Positions 9,284-17,646 of a stretch of 32,271 nt of DNA are shown piece by piece. This DNA is from Candidatus Gottesmanbacteria bacterium (GTDB lineage: Bacteria; Patescibacteriota; Microgenomatia; UBA10105). The notes beneath the pieces were generated by a model that was not told the DNA's origin, did no database searches, and saw only the letters and a program-made list of their open reading frames with translations. The DNA lies in contig JAHFKJ010000016.1 in assembly GCA_023245415.1 (NCBI GenBank), forward strand, positions 1 through 32,271, read 5' to 3'. The position numbers and the translations under genes are program-made. Every line of letters begins with the position of its first letter. The first letter of the stretch is position 1.

Positions 9284-9318
9284 AAAGCTAAGCTTTTAAT
9301 TCGTCAAAGCTTAGCTTT
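9284..9318. repeat. Stem-loop repeat AAAGCTAAGCTTT-N9-AAAGCTTAGCTTT
   Basis: Perfect 13-bp arms; also at 14980-15010 and 23466-23500. Confidence 0.8.
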
Positions 9319-9378
9319 AGACAGGGTGATGCTTGGGAAAAACTGAATTCACTCAATATTATCAATTGAAAAATTAAA

Positions 9379-9813
9379 TTATGGATTTATTTCATGAGAT
9401 CCTAGACGTAATTTCCAAGTGCCATCATCCTTTTTTTGACCTCCGAATAGTGGATAGTTGTATCCACCGCCACCACGACTTCCTGCAGTATGAGAAGCGT
9501 AACTAAATAAACCAATTTGTCGAGAATTCAGTCTTAATCCTAAACTATTTTCCCTGGTTATCTTTCTACCTTTCACAGTAATGCAGCAGCGATTGCCAAC
9601 ATCAATACTAATTCCATGAGTGTTAACATTAGCTACAATAAAATGGACATCACCAGATGTATTTGGTGGGGTACTAGAACCTATAGTACAAGATGCAGCA
9701 AGTAAAGCTGTTAATAAGAGAGTTGCAAGAGGTGGAATATGCGTATTTCTTACACGACTGAGTCGGGGTTCAACTTTAATTTGGGTACTATTAACCGGAT
9801 TTTCTACTGCCAT
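9379..9813 (-). CDS. Putative lipoprotein
   Basis: LLLTALLAASC lipobox. Confidence 0.5.
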   Translation of the reverse strand: MAVENPVNSTQIKVEPRLSRVRNTHIPPLATLLLTALLAASCTIGSSTPPNTSGDVHFIVANVNTHGISIDVGNRCCITVKGRKITRENSLGLRLNSRQIGLFSYASHTAGSRGGGGYNYPLFGGQKKDDGTWKLRLGSHEINP

Positions 9814-9894
9814 ATGCTCTACTTTTAAAGTTTTTGATAATGACTTATAGTATTATAATGTTGTGGACTAGTCAAGACCAGGAGTTACGTACTT

Positions 9895-9962
9895 CGTCAT
9901 TGCGAGGAGCGTAGCGACGCGGCAATCTCATAGCCTACCTACACAGGTATGGATCGCCACGT
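9895..9962. repeat. Dispersed repeat GTCATTGCGAGGAGCGTAGCGACGCGGCAATCTC...
   Basis: Shares GACGCGGCAATCTC and GTCATTGCGA with 29704-29794 in opposite orientation. Confidence 0.65.
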
Positions 9963-10238
9963 CAGGCTGATCCTGACTCGCGAAGACCGATTTTCGGGAA
10001 CTAGCGAATAGTCACGACACAAGAATCAATTACGCCATAAAATTACTGAATTTGGAGAAGTCTTAAGCTAATTTAAGACACCACGGAGTGGGAAAATTAA
10101 AGGCCTTATGTCAGCGGTTTATAGTATACCCATCTTACTCCGATTTGCAAGATTTTAGCGCAGCAAAGAGGATTAGATGGGTTTATACTGAATAATTAGG
10201 TTGCAAACCTGAGTTATTGAAGTATATACTATCGGCCT

Positions 10239-11474
10239 ATGAGCATAATTGAACGTATTACCCCGAGTTTTGCACCGGATGGGACTAGATCAGGACCTGA
10301 TGTTTCAGGTCAAATATCGGTTGAACGAAAGCGCCAGCAAAAGAAAAGTATTCACAGGTATTTGTCTGAAAACCAATCCGTAGCTATTCCACTACTTGAA
10401 CTTGATACGGCTGTTTTTGCTGAAAATAAAATTGGCCCGGAGAGAATTGCATTAGTAATCCGTGAGGTGCAGATAGAACTGACGAAAAAAAAATCTGTCG
10501 ATCGGATCGACTTTATTTACTCAGGCGGACATGAACTTATCAATCGCGACGTGATTTGGTGGAAGCGAAAAGTTGCTCAGACAGAACTTCAACCTCTAAA
10601 TGCACTTGAACCGTCTAAAAGTCTTTCCCAAGGATTACAGACGAAACTTGAGCCTTTATTTGCGGTCGATATAACAGAGGAAAATAATGAACTAAAACTC
10701 CATTGGCGACTGACCCGTTGGCAAAAGCAGCTGCTCGTGCATCTGGCACAACAGCCAGGACTGTTGTTTTACGACACCGACATCACTGCATTAGATCAGC
10801 TGAAAGGCGATCAAATTCAATTTTCCGAAACTATCAAAAGAGATGTAAATCACATTAATGCCCTTTTGGCTGCCAGAGAAATACCTTATCTTATATATCA
10901 GGTCGATCATCAAAACGGCTATATTTTTGATGCCACCGAAAATGCCCCGGTATGGAGTCTGTCTCAAGCTGAGACTGAGAAGCTGCGCAGACTGCCCGAT
11001 GAGCCAAAAGACTTAGATTCACCGCGTAAGAAGGTTATGAATGCATTGCGATATACAACTGACTCAGACAGACCAGGATTGCTCGGTTCCCTTTTAAATC
11101 GTAAAGAGCGGCAACTGCTCGTATATTTAGCCATGAACTGGTATAAATGCGTTTCAGTTTTCCAGATAAGTACTGAAAATCAACAATTTAAACTAAACGA
11201 TATACTGATAAAAAAATTGAATCGGGATCTGCTTAAATACGGTTTGGCGATTTATTATTATAAAGATCAAGAATCAAAGCCGGATGATAAAATAAAGCCG
11301 AAAAGACCAAAAAAGATCAATTACCTAAGCCATGAAGGGGCTTTTATGTTGGGGTTGACGCATATTAAAGGCACTGAAATTACCGTCACCGTGTATGATA
11401 TGTCTTCACGACGGGCCCACGATCGGGAAGTTCAAGTAATCGTAGGAGAATACCGCCGGCTTTACCGCAAATAA
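10239..11474 (+). CDS. Hypothetical protein with probable repeated winged-helix domains
   Basis: WQKQLLVHLAQQPG...IKRDVNHINALLAAREIPYLIYQVDHQNGYIF resembles an OmpR-type winged helix; LLNRKERQLLVYLAMN... looks like a second unit. Confidence 0.5.
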   Translation: MSIIERITPSFAPDGTRSGPDVSGQISVERKRQQKKSIHRYLSENQSVAIPLLELDTAVFAENKIGPERIALVIREVQIELTKKKSVDRIDFIYSGGHELINRDVIWWKRKVAQTELQPLNALEPSKSLSQGLQTKLEPLFAVDITEENNELKLHWRLTRWQKQLLVHLAQQPGLLFYDTDITALDQLKGDQIQFSETIKRDVNHINALLAAREIPYLIYQVDHQNGYIFDATENAPVWSLSQAETEKLRRLPDEPKDLDSPRKKVMNALRYTTDSDRPGLLGSLLNRKERQLLVYLAMNWYKCVSVFQISTENQQFKLNDILIKKLNRDLLKYGLAIYYYKDQESKPDDKIKPKRPKKINYLSHEGAFMLGLTHIKGTEITVTVYDMSSRRAHDREVQVIVGEYRRLYRK

Positions 11475-11495
11475 GCTGTTATTTTAAGCCTATAG

Positions 11496-11523
11496 TTGAT
11501 TTACAGGGAAAACTGTGTATAAT
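11496..11523 (+). promoter_or_regulatory. Promoter TTGATT-N16-TATAAT, 10 nt before ATG
   Basis: ATG at 11534. Confidence 0.55.
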
Positions 11524-11533
11524 ACACTTAACT

Positions 11534-12427
11534 ATGCCTATAGAACGTAAACCAACTCGTCTGGAACGAAGAGTAAAGGATCTCGCTAAAGAAAAAGCAA
11601 AGCGCAAGTATCAAGGAAAACAAGAAAAAATTAACCGACGGGAATTCTTGAAATTAAGCGCTATATTTTTAACAGTTGGAGGAGGATTATCAGTTTTAGC
11701 CAGGTTATTAATAAAAAGTGAAATAAATGAAACAGATATTATTCTGTCTGAAGCTAAGAGACAGGGTTATCTTCCCAGCAAAAAAGAACAGGAACTTTGG
11801 GCAGGGGCTTATAAACATACGGATGTGAACCTTCCGCTTACAAAGGAAAACGCTACCGTCGTGCATGACCGGTTTGCCGATACACTTCTTTTGATGTCTC
11901 AGTCAGAGAATCCTCATTTTAAATCAGCGATTGAATATCTGACGCTTCTTAAAAACAGGGGTAAGCTGGAATTTAAAAATAGACCAAAAATTGGTGCAGA
12001 TCCAAGTCAGTCTGGATCTTTGGCTATAGACGCAGCTTTTGAAAATAATGAAATTAAATACTTTTTTTTAATTTCCGAAGACTTTGTATTGAATAATTCA
12101 AGTAGTTTGACTCTTGCCGGCAGTATATCTCATGAAACGAGACATCTGCGTCAGATCGAAGAGCATCTTGAAACATTGCCATTTACAATGTCAGAGAGCC
12201 AGAAGTTTGATCTTTTACAGGCCAATTTTTCAACTCAAGGATTGAACCAGGAAGCAGACGCGTATGCAGCAGAAGCCCAAAGCTATATAGTCGAGGCTGG
12301 TCTTCTGGGACATTTATTCGACGAAGCAATAACTGGGAAAGATGAACGGGCGGCAAACTTTATTTTAAGCGGAAGTGACCCGAATGGTTTTAAATGGAGA
12401 GAATACATCAGGGATATTTTGCCGTAA
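11534..12427 (+). CDS. TAT-signal protein with HExxH metallopeptidase-like motif
   Basis: NRREFLKLSAIFLTVGGG signal; SHETRHLRQIEE with downstream QEADAYAAEA. Confidence 0.55.
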   Translation: MPIERKPTRLERRVKDLAKEKAKRKYQGKQEKINRREFLKLSAIFLTVGGGLSVLARLLIKSEINETDIILSEAKRQGYLPSKKEQELWAGAYKHTDVNLPLTKENATVVHDRFADTLLLMSQSENPHFKSAIEYLTLLKNRGKLEFKNRPKIGADPSQSGSLAIDAAFENNEIKYFFLISEDFVLNNSSSLTLAGSISHETRHLRQIEEHLETLPFTMSESQKFDLLQANFSTQGLNQEADAYAAEAQSYIVEAGLLGHLFDEAITGKDERAANFILSGSDPNGFKWREYIRDILP

Positions 12428-12590
12428 TAAATATACCCCAGAGGGTTCAACCCTATTTTAGGCTGTCATGAAGGCATAATAGTGGATCCAATCCAAACCA
12501 GTTGGATCAAATTAAGTCATGATAAATCAGATTAGACTTCAAAAATCAGGGTATCTTCCTTACATTATAAACCTATAATATAATAGGCGT

Positions 12591-13532
12591 ATGAATGAGT
12601 TATCCCGGCGACAGTATTTAAAATTGATGGCTGGTGGAGTGATCGGACTGATTGCAGGGGAATATTTACCGGTAACCAATTGGAATACTTTGCGGGGTAC
12701 TACCTATGATCGGATCAAAGCCTGGAATAAGTTGCAGAGTCAATTAAATGAAGCGCGTCAATCCGGTGATTTGACCGCAGTTTCAGAAATCGAAAAAGCT
12801 CAATATATGTGGGTGGCAGCAAATGGTCTGGAGCAGGGAGCACGTCTGGAAGGCATGAATTTGGCAGCTGCGCATATGAACAGGTTTCTCTACGGACCTG
12901 AAGGGGATGTTGATCTCTCTAAAACTTTGGCAAACTATTTGCAGAATTCAGCAGGGGATACTGTTTCCGATCAAAGTTTACGTTTAGGTGAAACGATAAT
13001 TGACGCAGTTCAATGGCCGGATATTTCGATGCCATTTAAAAGCTTCAATGTACAGCAAAAAAAAGAAATACTTGACGCTAGTCAAAATCGATCTTTAGCC
13101 TATGCTGGAGTAGCCAGAGTCAGGAAAGCATGCTATGAAGATTGGTTTCAAGCGGTAGGTATATCAAGCTTTCAGCTAAATTTTATAATCGAACCGGCGT
13201 CTTTTTTCGAGACATCAGCGACAGTTGGGGGCTTGCCTGTATTGCAAGTAAGTGTGTCTGATTTAAACTTAAGCATGAACGACAAATACGATTGGGTTCT
13301 ACCGCCTTATCCTTTTTCCGCTTCAAATTACGCCATTCAGTTTCTCTACACTCTAGGAATATCTACTGATGTTCGACGCTCATTGAATGATTACATTGAA
13401 GAGTTGGAGCGCGAACATTTTCCAGACGGGCTTACCGAAAAGGATTTTGGATTGCTAGTCAAATATGGAGTAGCCGGAAATTTTGATATGCATGCCAAGA
13501 TAAACCTACATAATGTAGAGATACTCGTTTAA
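12591..13532 (+). CDS. TAT-signal hypothetical protein
   Basis: SRRQYLKLMAGGVIGLIAG twin-arginine signal; TATAAT directly upstream. Confidence 0.55.
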   Translation: MNELSRRQYLKLMAGGVIGLIAGEYLPVTNWNTLRGTTYDRIKAWNKLQSQLNEARQSGDLTAVSEIEKAQYMWVAANGLEQGARLEGMNLAAAHMNRFLYGPEGDVDLSKTLANYLQNSAGDTVSDQSLRLGETIIDAVQWPDISMPFKSFNVQQKKEILDASQNRSLAYAGVARVRKACYEDWFQAVGISSFQLNFIIEPASFFETSATVGGLPVLQVSVSDLNLSMNDKYDWVLPPYPFSASNYAIQFLYTLGISTDVRRSLNDYIEELEREHFPDGLTEKDFGLLVKYGVAGNFDMHAKINLHNVEILV

Positions 13533-13548
13533 TTATAAATGCCCGTCC

Positions 13549-13577
13549 TTGACAGACGAGAGTAAAAGTATTAAAAC
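13549..13577 (+). promoter_or_regulatory. Promoter TTGACA-N17-TAAAAC adjacent to start
   Basis: Start GTG 13578 or ATG 13584. Confidence 0.55.
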
Positions 13578-14447
13578 GTGATTATGGCACAGGATGTTGA
13601 TTTTCGTACTCTTTCCCAAAAAATTCCCGGAATAGGTATTATCAAGATCGTCGTCGTCTTATTTTTGGCATTGGTTTTGTTTAAATCTACGGTTGTGATC
13701 GTTCCGGCTGGACATGTAGGAGTTTTGTATGACAAAGGTCGGGGAGTTTTGCCCAAACCGTTAAATGAAGGTCTCAATTTTACAATTCCTTTCTGGCAAA
13801 GTGTGACCCTTATGGACGCGCGGATTCAAGAATATACCATGTCGGCCCAAGTTGATGAGGGCGCGTATCGACGGGATGATGCCCTTGATGCTCCGACTTC
13901 AGATGGACAGCAGGTGAAGATCGACGCGACGGTGATATATAAAATTGACAAAAACAAAGCTCCGGACATTTTGAAGACTATCGGCGTTGATTATGTAGAT
14001 AAGCTTATCCGGCCGTTTTCCAGAAGTCAAATCCGTCTGGTAGCCAGCCGCTACAGTGCGCCGGCTCTGTATTCTGAAAATCGCCAGGAAGCAGAAGCGG
14101 TGATGACCAAGGAAATTCAAGACCTTCTGGCGCCCAAAGATTTGCTTGTTGACAAAGTACTTCTTCGGGCAGTCAATTTTTCCCCGGAATATTCCAAAGC
14201 TATTGAAGACAAAGTGATCGCCGAACAACGTATTAAACAAGCTGAATTTGAAGTCAAAGAAGCGACTCAAAGGGCACAGGCCAAAATTGCCGAAGCCAAG
14301 GGATTAGCCGAAGCCCAAGCTTTGCAAAAAGCTTCACTTACACAGGAATTCCTACAGCTGGAGGCCATCAAAAAGTGGGACGGGAAACTACCTCAAGTTG
14401 CCGGTAGCGGCTCTACACCATTTATCAATATCCCTCTGGGAAGGTAA
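13578..14447 (+). CDS. Prohibitin/SPFH-domain (HflC-like) membrane protein
   Basis: VIVPAGHVGVLYDKGRGVLPKPLNEGLNFTIPFWQSV and EFEVKEATQRAQAKIAEAKGLAEAQA. Confidence 0.9.
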   Translation: MIMAQDVDFRTLSQKIPGIGIIKIVVVLFLALVLFKSTVVIVPAGHVGVLYDKGRGVLPKPLNEGLNFTIPFWQSVTLMDARIQEYTMSAQVDEGAYRRDDALDAPTSDGQQVKIDATVIYKIDKNKAPDILKTIGVDYVDKLIRPFSRSQIRLVASRYSAPALYSENRQEAEAVMTKEIQDLLAPKDLLVDKVLLRAVNFSPEYSKAIEDKVIAEQRIKQAEFEVKEATQRAQAKIAEAKGLAEAQALQKASLTQEFLQLEAIKKWDGKLPQVAGSGSTPFINIPLGR

Positions 14448-14450
14448 AAG

Positions 14451-14834
14451 TCATACTACACTACTTAATTCATCATAAGTTGCATTTCTTTCAAAGTGTA
14501 AGCGTGCGATGAAGCTTGGTCCATCTACGTCTGAAGAAGTAATTGGAACTAATTCAACCACTTTAAATCTCTCGCCGCTAAGTATTCGAAATTCAGAATT
14601 TACGGCAGGAGGAGTCTTATGAAAATGAATGTAAAATTCAACTGTTGCTTTGCCGTTATTTTTATCTATGGTTATTACGGGTGAGGTAGACCCACCGTTT
14701 TTAAATTTAAGTTCCGTGTTATCTATCATTCCTTTACAGGTGTGTAAATTATGAGGAAATCCGTTTGGAAAAAGTTCAGGACCGCGGGGGAAAGTACTAT
14801 CCCCAATACCTATGTCAATAATATGTTCTTTCAT
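14451..14834 (-). CDS. Hypothetical protein
   Basis: 127 aa ORF with no competing ORF. Confidence 0.45.
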   Translation of the reverse strand: MKEHIIDIGIGDSTFPRGPELFPNGFPHNLHTCKGMIDNTELKFKNGGSTSPVITIDKNNGKATVEFYIHFHKTPPAVNSEFRILSGERFKVVELVPITSSDVDGPSFIARLHFERNATYDELSSVV

Positions 14835-14979
14835 AAATACTGATTATAATTTGATAATTCGAAACTACAAGACTAGAAAGTAAATTTAATTTATGATTAT
14901 TGATTTTATATTCAATCATACTTATTTTTCAGTTGAGCACGAGTTTCGCGTTATGGCAACTTAAAACCCAGCCTGTGAA

Positions 14980-15010
14980 AAAGCTTAGCTTTGTTGCAAA
15001 GCTAAGCTTT
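14980..15010. repeat. Stem-loop repeat AAAGCTTAGCTTT-GTTGC-AAAGCTAAGCTTT
   Basis: Perfect 13-bp arms. Confidence 0.8.
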
Positions 15011-15114
15011 AGGCTTAAACAACTATCGAGTGCTATTATATATCTTTTTTATATACAATAAAATATTTTGATATTTACAAATAAAACTTCCAGGTTTACT
15101 GTTATAATGAGCAA

Positions 15115-15261
15115 ATGAATCAAAATCATATTCGAAACTTTTGTATAATTGCCCATATAGATCATGGCAAGTCCACGCTTGCCCCAGTACAACACTTGCC
15201 ATTCGCGAGGTTTACATCCTCGCCTCATGGTGGCGCGTGTACGGGGCTGCGCTTATACTGA
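15115..15261 (+). pseudogene. N-terminal lepA relic (MNQNHIRNFCIIAHIDHGKSTLA) fused to palindrome; a 48-codon ORF
   Basis: First 23 codons (15115-15183) align with the intact lepA start (MNQVNIRNFCIIAHIDHGKSTLA) with nucleotide differences. Similarity stops where the palindrome begins. Confidence 0.85.
15182..15246. repeat. REP-like palindromic element, upstream lepA junction
   Basis: CCCCAGTAC...GTACGGGG arms; inner hairpin GCGAGG-TTTACAT-CCTCGC. Confidence 0.75.
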
Positions 15262-15264
15262 AGT

Positions 15265-17406
15265 ATGAATCAAGTTAATATCAGAAACTTTTGTATAATT
15301 GCCCACATAGATCACGGCAAGTCCACGCTTGCGGATCGGTTGTTGGAAATGACTGGAACGATCCAAAAACGGGACATGCAGGAACAAATCCTCGATTCCA
15401 ATCCGATTGAGCGCGAACGGGGAATCACGATTAAATTAGCCCCCGTACGTATGGTTTATAGAATCAAGAAGCAGGAAGCAGGAAGCAAAGAGGGTACTAA
15501 TACTTCAGATTCCATAATTTATGATTCTCAACTCTTTATTCTAAATTTAATAGACACTCCGGGGCATGTAGATTTTAATTATGAAGTTTCCCGATCGCTG
15601 GCAGCTTGTGAAGGAGTTATTTTGGTCGTTGATGCGACTCAGGGAGTACAGGCCCAAACTCTAGCTAATCTGGCGCTTGCACGAAAACATAAATTAACGA
15701 TAATTCCCGTAATCAACAAAATTGATTTGCCAAATGCCCAAATTGATCTAGTTAGGAGAGAGTTGGAGCATTTAAATTTCCGTGCGGATGAAATTTTGGA
15801 AATTTCCGCTAAGACTGGCAAAAACGTTGACCAAGTGCTAAATGCAGTGATAGAACGCGTTCCCGATCCACATGGGATTCCCGATGCTCCGCTTCGGGCA
15901 CTTATTTTCTCTTCCCAATATGATGCACACAAAGGAGTGGTGGTATATGTGCGGGTGGTGGATGGAATAATTAGCGTTGAGCGTTTAGCGTCTAGCGTAC
16001 AGGAAAAGTTGAAATTTATGGCAACGAATACTGAAATTGTGCCGATTGAAGTCGGGTACTTCAATCCCGGCATGAAAACTTCAGATGGTCTAAAAACCGG
16101 TGAAGTCGGCTACATTGCTACAGGTCTCAAAGAAGTAGGTCTGGCGAATGTGGGAGATACGGTGACAGTTGTCAGTGATAAGTTGTCAGTTGTAAGTGGA
16201 ATAAAGCACAACTCACAACTCACAACTCATAACCTACTGCCATTACCCGGTTATCAAGAGCCTAAACCGATGGTTTTTTTGGGACTGTTTCCGATCAATA
16301 GTGATGAGTACGAAGATGTGCGTGAAGCGATGGGGAAATTACGCCTTTCAGACAGCGCTTTTACATATAAACCAATCTCTTCTTTGGCTCTTGGGAATGG
16401 ATTCCACTGTGGTTTTTTGGGTCTTTTACATGCGGAAATTGTTCAGGAACGGCTCAACCGGGAGTTTAGTTTGGCAATCCTTGCTACCGCGCCAACGGTG
16501 GAATATAGGATTAGAATTAAGAATCAGGAATTAAGAATTAGAAAAAAGGTCATCCTGAGTGAAACGAAGGATCTAGCGAAGCGAAACGACTCTTCGAGTC
16601 CAGATTATTCATCGATTAAACCGATTCAGAATGACAATTTAACAGTTGTCCAATCAGCTTCTGAATTTCCTGATCCCGCAATGATTGATCAATCTTTTGA
16701 GCCGGTGATGGAGGTGGCTATTTTTTCCCCAAAAAAGTATACGGGAAATGTAATGCAATTATGTCAAAATAAGCGTGCGGAGTTTATAGATATGAAATAT
16801 ATTAGTGATGTTTCTGTCGTGCTGAACTCGTTTCAGCATCTCAATGAGATCCCGAAATCCATTCGGCAGGCTCAGGATCCTGAGTTTACCGAAGGACAAG
16901 TTCGGGATGACGACCTTGATTCGACACTGGTTCAATTTACCTATATTATGCCTTTATCTGAAATGATTATTGACTTTTTTGACAATCTTAAAAGCGCCAG
17001 CGAAGGTTATGCTTCACTAGACTACCAGTTGTTTGATTATCAACCAGTTGAGCTCGTTAAGCTGGATATATTACTCAATCATGAAAAAGTGGATGCGTTT
17101 AGCCAACTGGTGGTAAAAGAGCGGGCTCATTATTTAGGAAAAATGATGGTTGATAAACTGAAAGATGTGTTGCCTCGACAACAGTTTGCGATACCCGTCC
17201 AGGCGGCAATTGGCGGGGAAATCATCGCTCGGGCAGATGTGAAGCCGTTTAGGAAAGATGTAACGCAAAAATTGTATGGAGGAGATAGGACGCGCAAAGA
17301 TAAGCTTCTGGAAGCACAGAAAAAAGGCAAGGCGCGTATGAAAAAAATAGGCCGTGTGGAAATACCATTAAGTACATTTATGGAAGTATTTAAAAATCAA
17401 TCTTGA
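15265..17406 (+). CDS. lepA: Elongation factor 4 (LepA) with several in-frame insertions
   Basis: NFCIIAHIDHGKSTLADRLLE, RERGITIKLAPV, DTPGHVDF, NKIDLP, FRKDVTQKLYGGDRTRKDKLLEAQKKGKARMKKIGRVEIP. Confidence 0.95.
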   Translation: MNQVNIRNFCIIAHIDHGKSTLADRLLEMTGTIQKRDMQEQILDSNPIERERGITIKLAPVRMVYRIKKQEAGSKEGTNTSDSIIYDSQLFILNLIDTPGHVDFNYEVSRSLAACEGVILVVDATQGVQAQTLANLALARKHKLTIIPVINKIDLPNAQIDLVRRELEHLNFRADEILEISAKTGKNVDQVLNAVIERVPDPHGIPDAPLRALIFSSQYDAHKGVVVYVRVVDGIISVERLASSVQEKLKFMATNTEIVPIEVGYFNPGMKTSDGLKTGEVGYIATGLKEVGLANVGDTVTVVSDKLSVVSGIKHNSQLTTHNLLPLPGYQEPKPMVFLGLFPINSDEYEDVREAMGKLRLSDSAFTYKPISSLALGNGFHCGFLGLLHAEIVQERLNREFSLAILATAPTVEYRIRIKNQELRIRKKVILSETKDLAKRNDSSSPDYSSIKPIQNDNLTVVQSASEFPDPAMIDQSFEPVMEVAIFSPKKYTGNVMQLCQNKRAEFIDMKYISDVSVVLNSFQHLNEIPKSIRQAQDPEFTEGQVRDDDLDSTLVQFTYIMPLSEMIIDFFDNLKSASEGYASLDYQLFDYQPVELVKLDILLNHEKVDAFSQLVVKERAHYLGKMMVDKLKDVLPRQQFAIPVQAAIGGEIIARADVKPFRKDVTQKLYGGDRTRKDKLLEAQKKGKARMKKIGRVEIPLSTFMEVFKNQS

Positions 17407-17416
17407 CTCGCGCCGC

Positions 17417-17487
17417 AGTCCCGTACTGCCGCTCTTCGTGGGTGCGAGGCTGTAAGCCTCCAACACGAAGTAAGGCTAGTACTGGGG
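17417..17487. repeat. REP-like palindromic element, downstream lepA junction, inverted relative to 15182-15246
   Basis: CTTCGTG/CACGAAG stem, GAGGCT-GTA-AGCCTC hairpin, CCCGTACT...AGTACTGGGG outer arms. Its reverse complement aligns with the upstream element. Confidence 0.75.
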
Positions 17488-17488
17488 T

Positions 17489-17563
17489 AAAAAGAAAATG
17501 AAGATGGTAGGAAGAGTTGAAATTCCTCAGGAAGCGTTCCTCAAAGTATTTAAGCAAAGTTGA
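17489..17563 (+). pseudogene. C-terminal lepA relic (KKKMKMVGRVEIPQEAFLKVFKQS*)
   Basis: Aligns with intact LepA C-terminus KGKARMKKIGRVEIPLSTFMEVFKNQS* but clearly diverged. Confidence 0.85.
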
Positions 17564-17646
17564 ATGTCAGCCAAAGGCTGATGGGCCTTTGGCCCAAATC
17601 ATTTCGGGACGAATTTAAACACCTCTCGACGCATTTTTAATCGTAC

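Noticed and set aside
13899-14270. Antisense ORF within the prohibitin gene; similar antisense ORFs in argS and lepA
   Set aside because: Shadow ORFs of conserved genes.
15115-17563. Intein or group I/II intron as explanation for the split lepA ends
   Set aside because: The intervening sequence is a complete lepA gene flanked by palindromes, with no splicing motifs or homing endonuclease/reverse transcriptase ORF.
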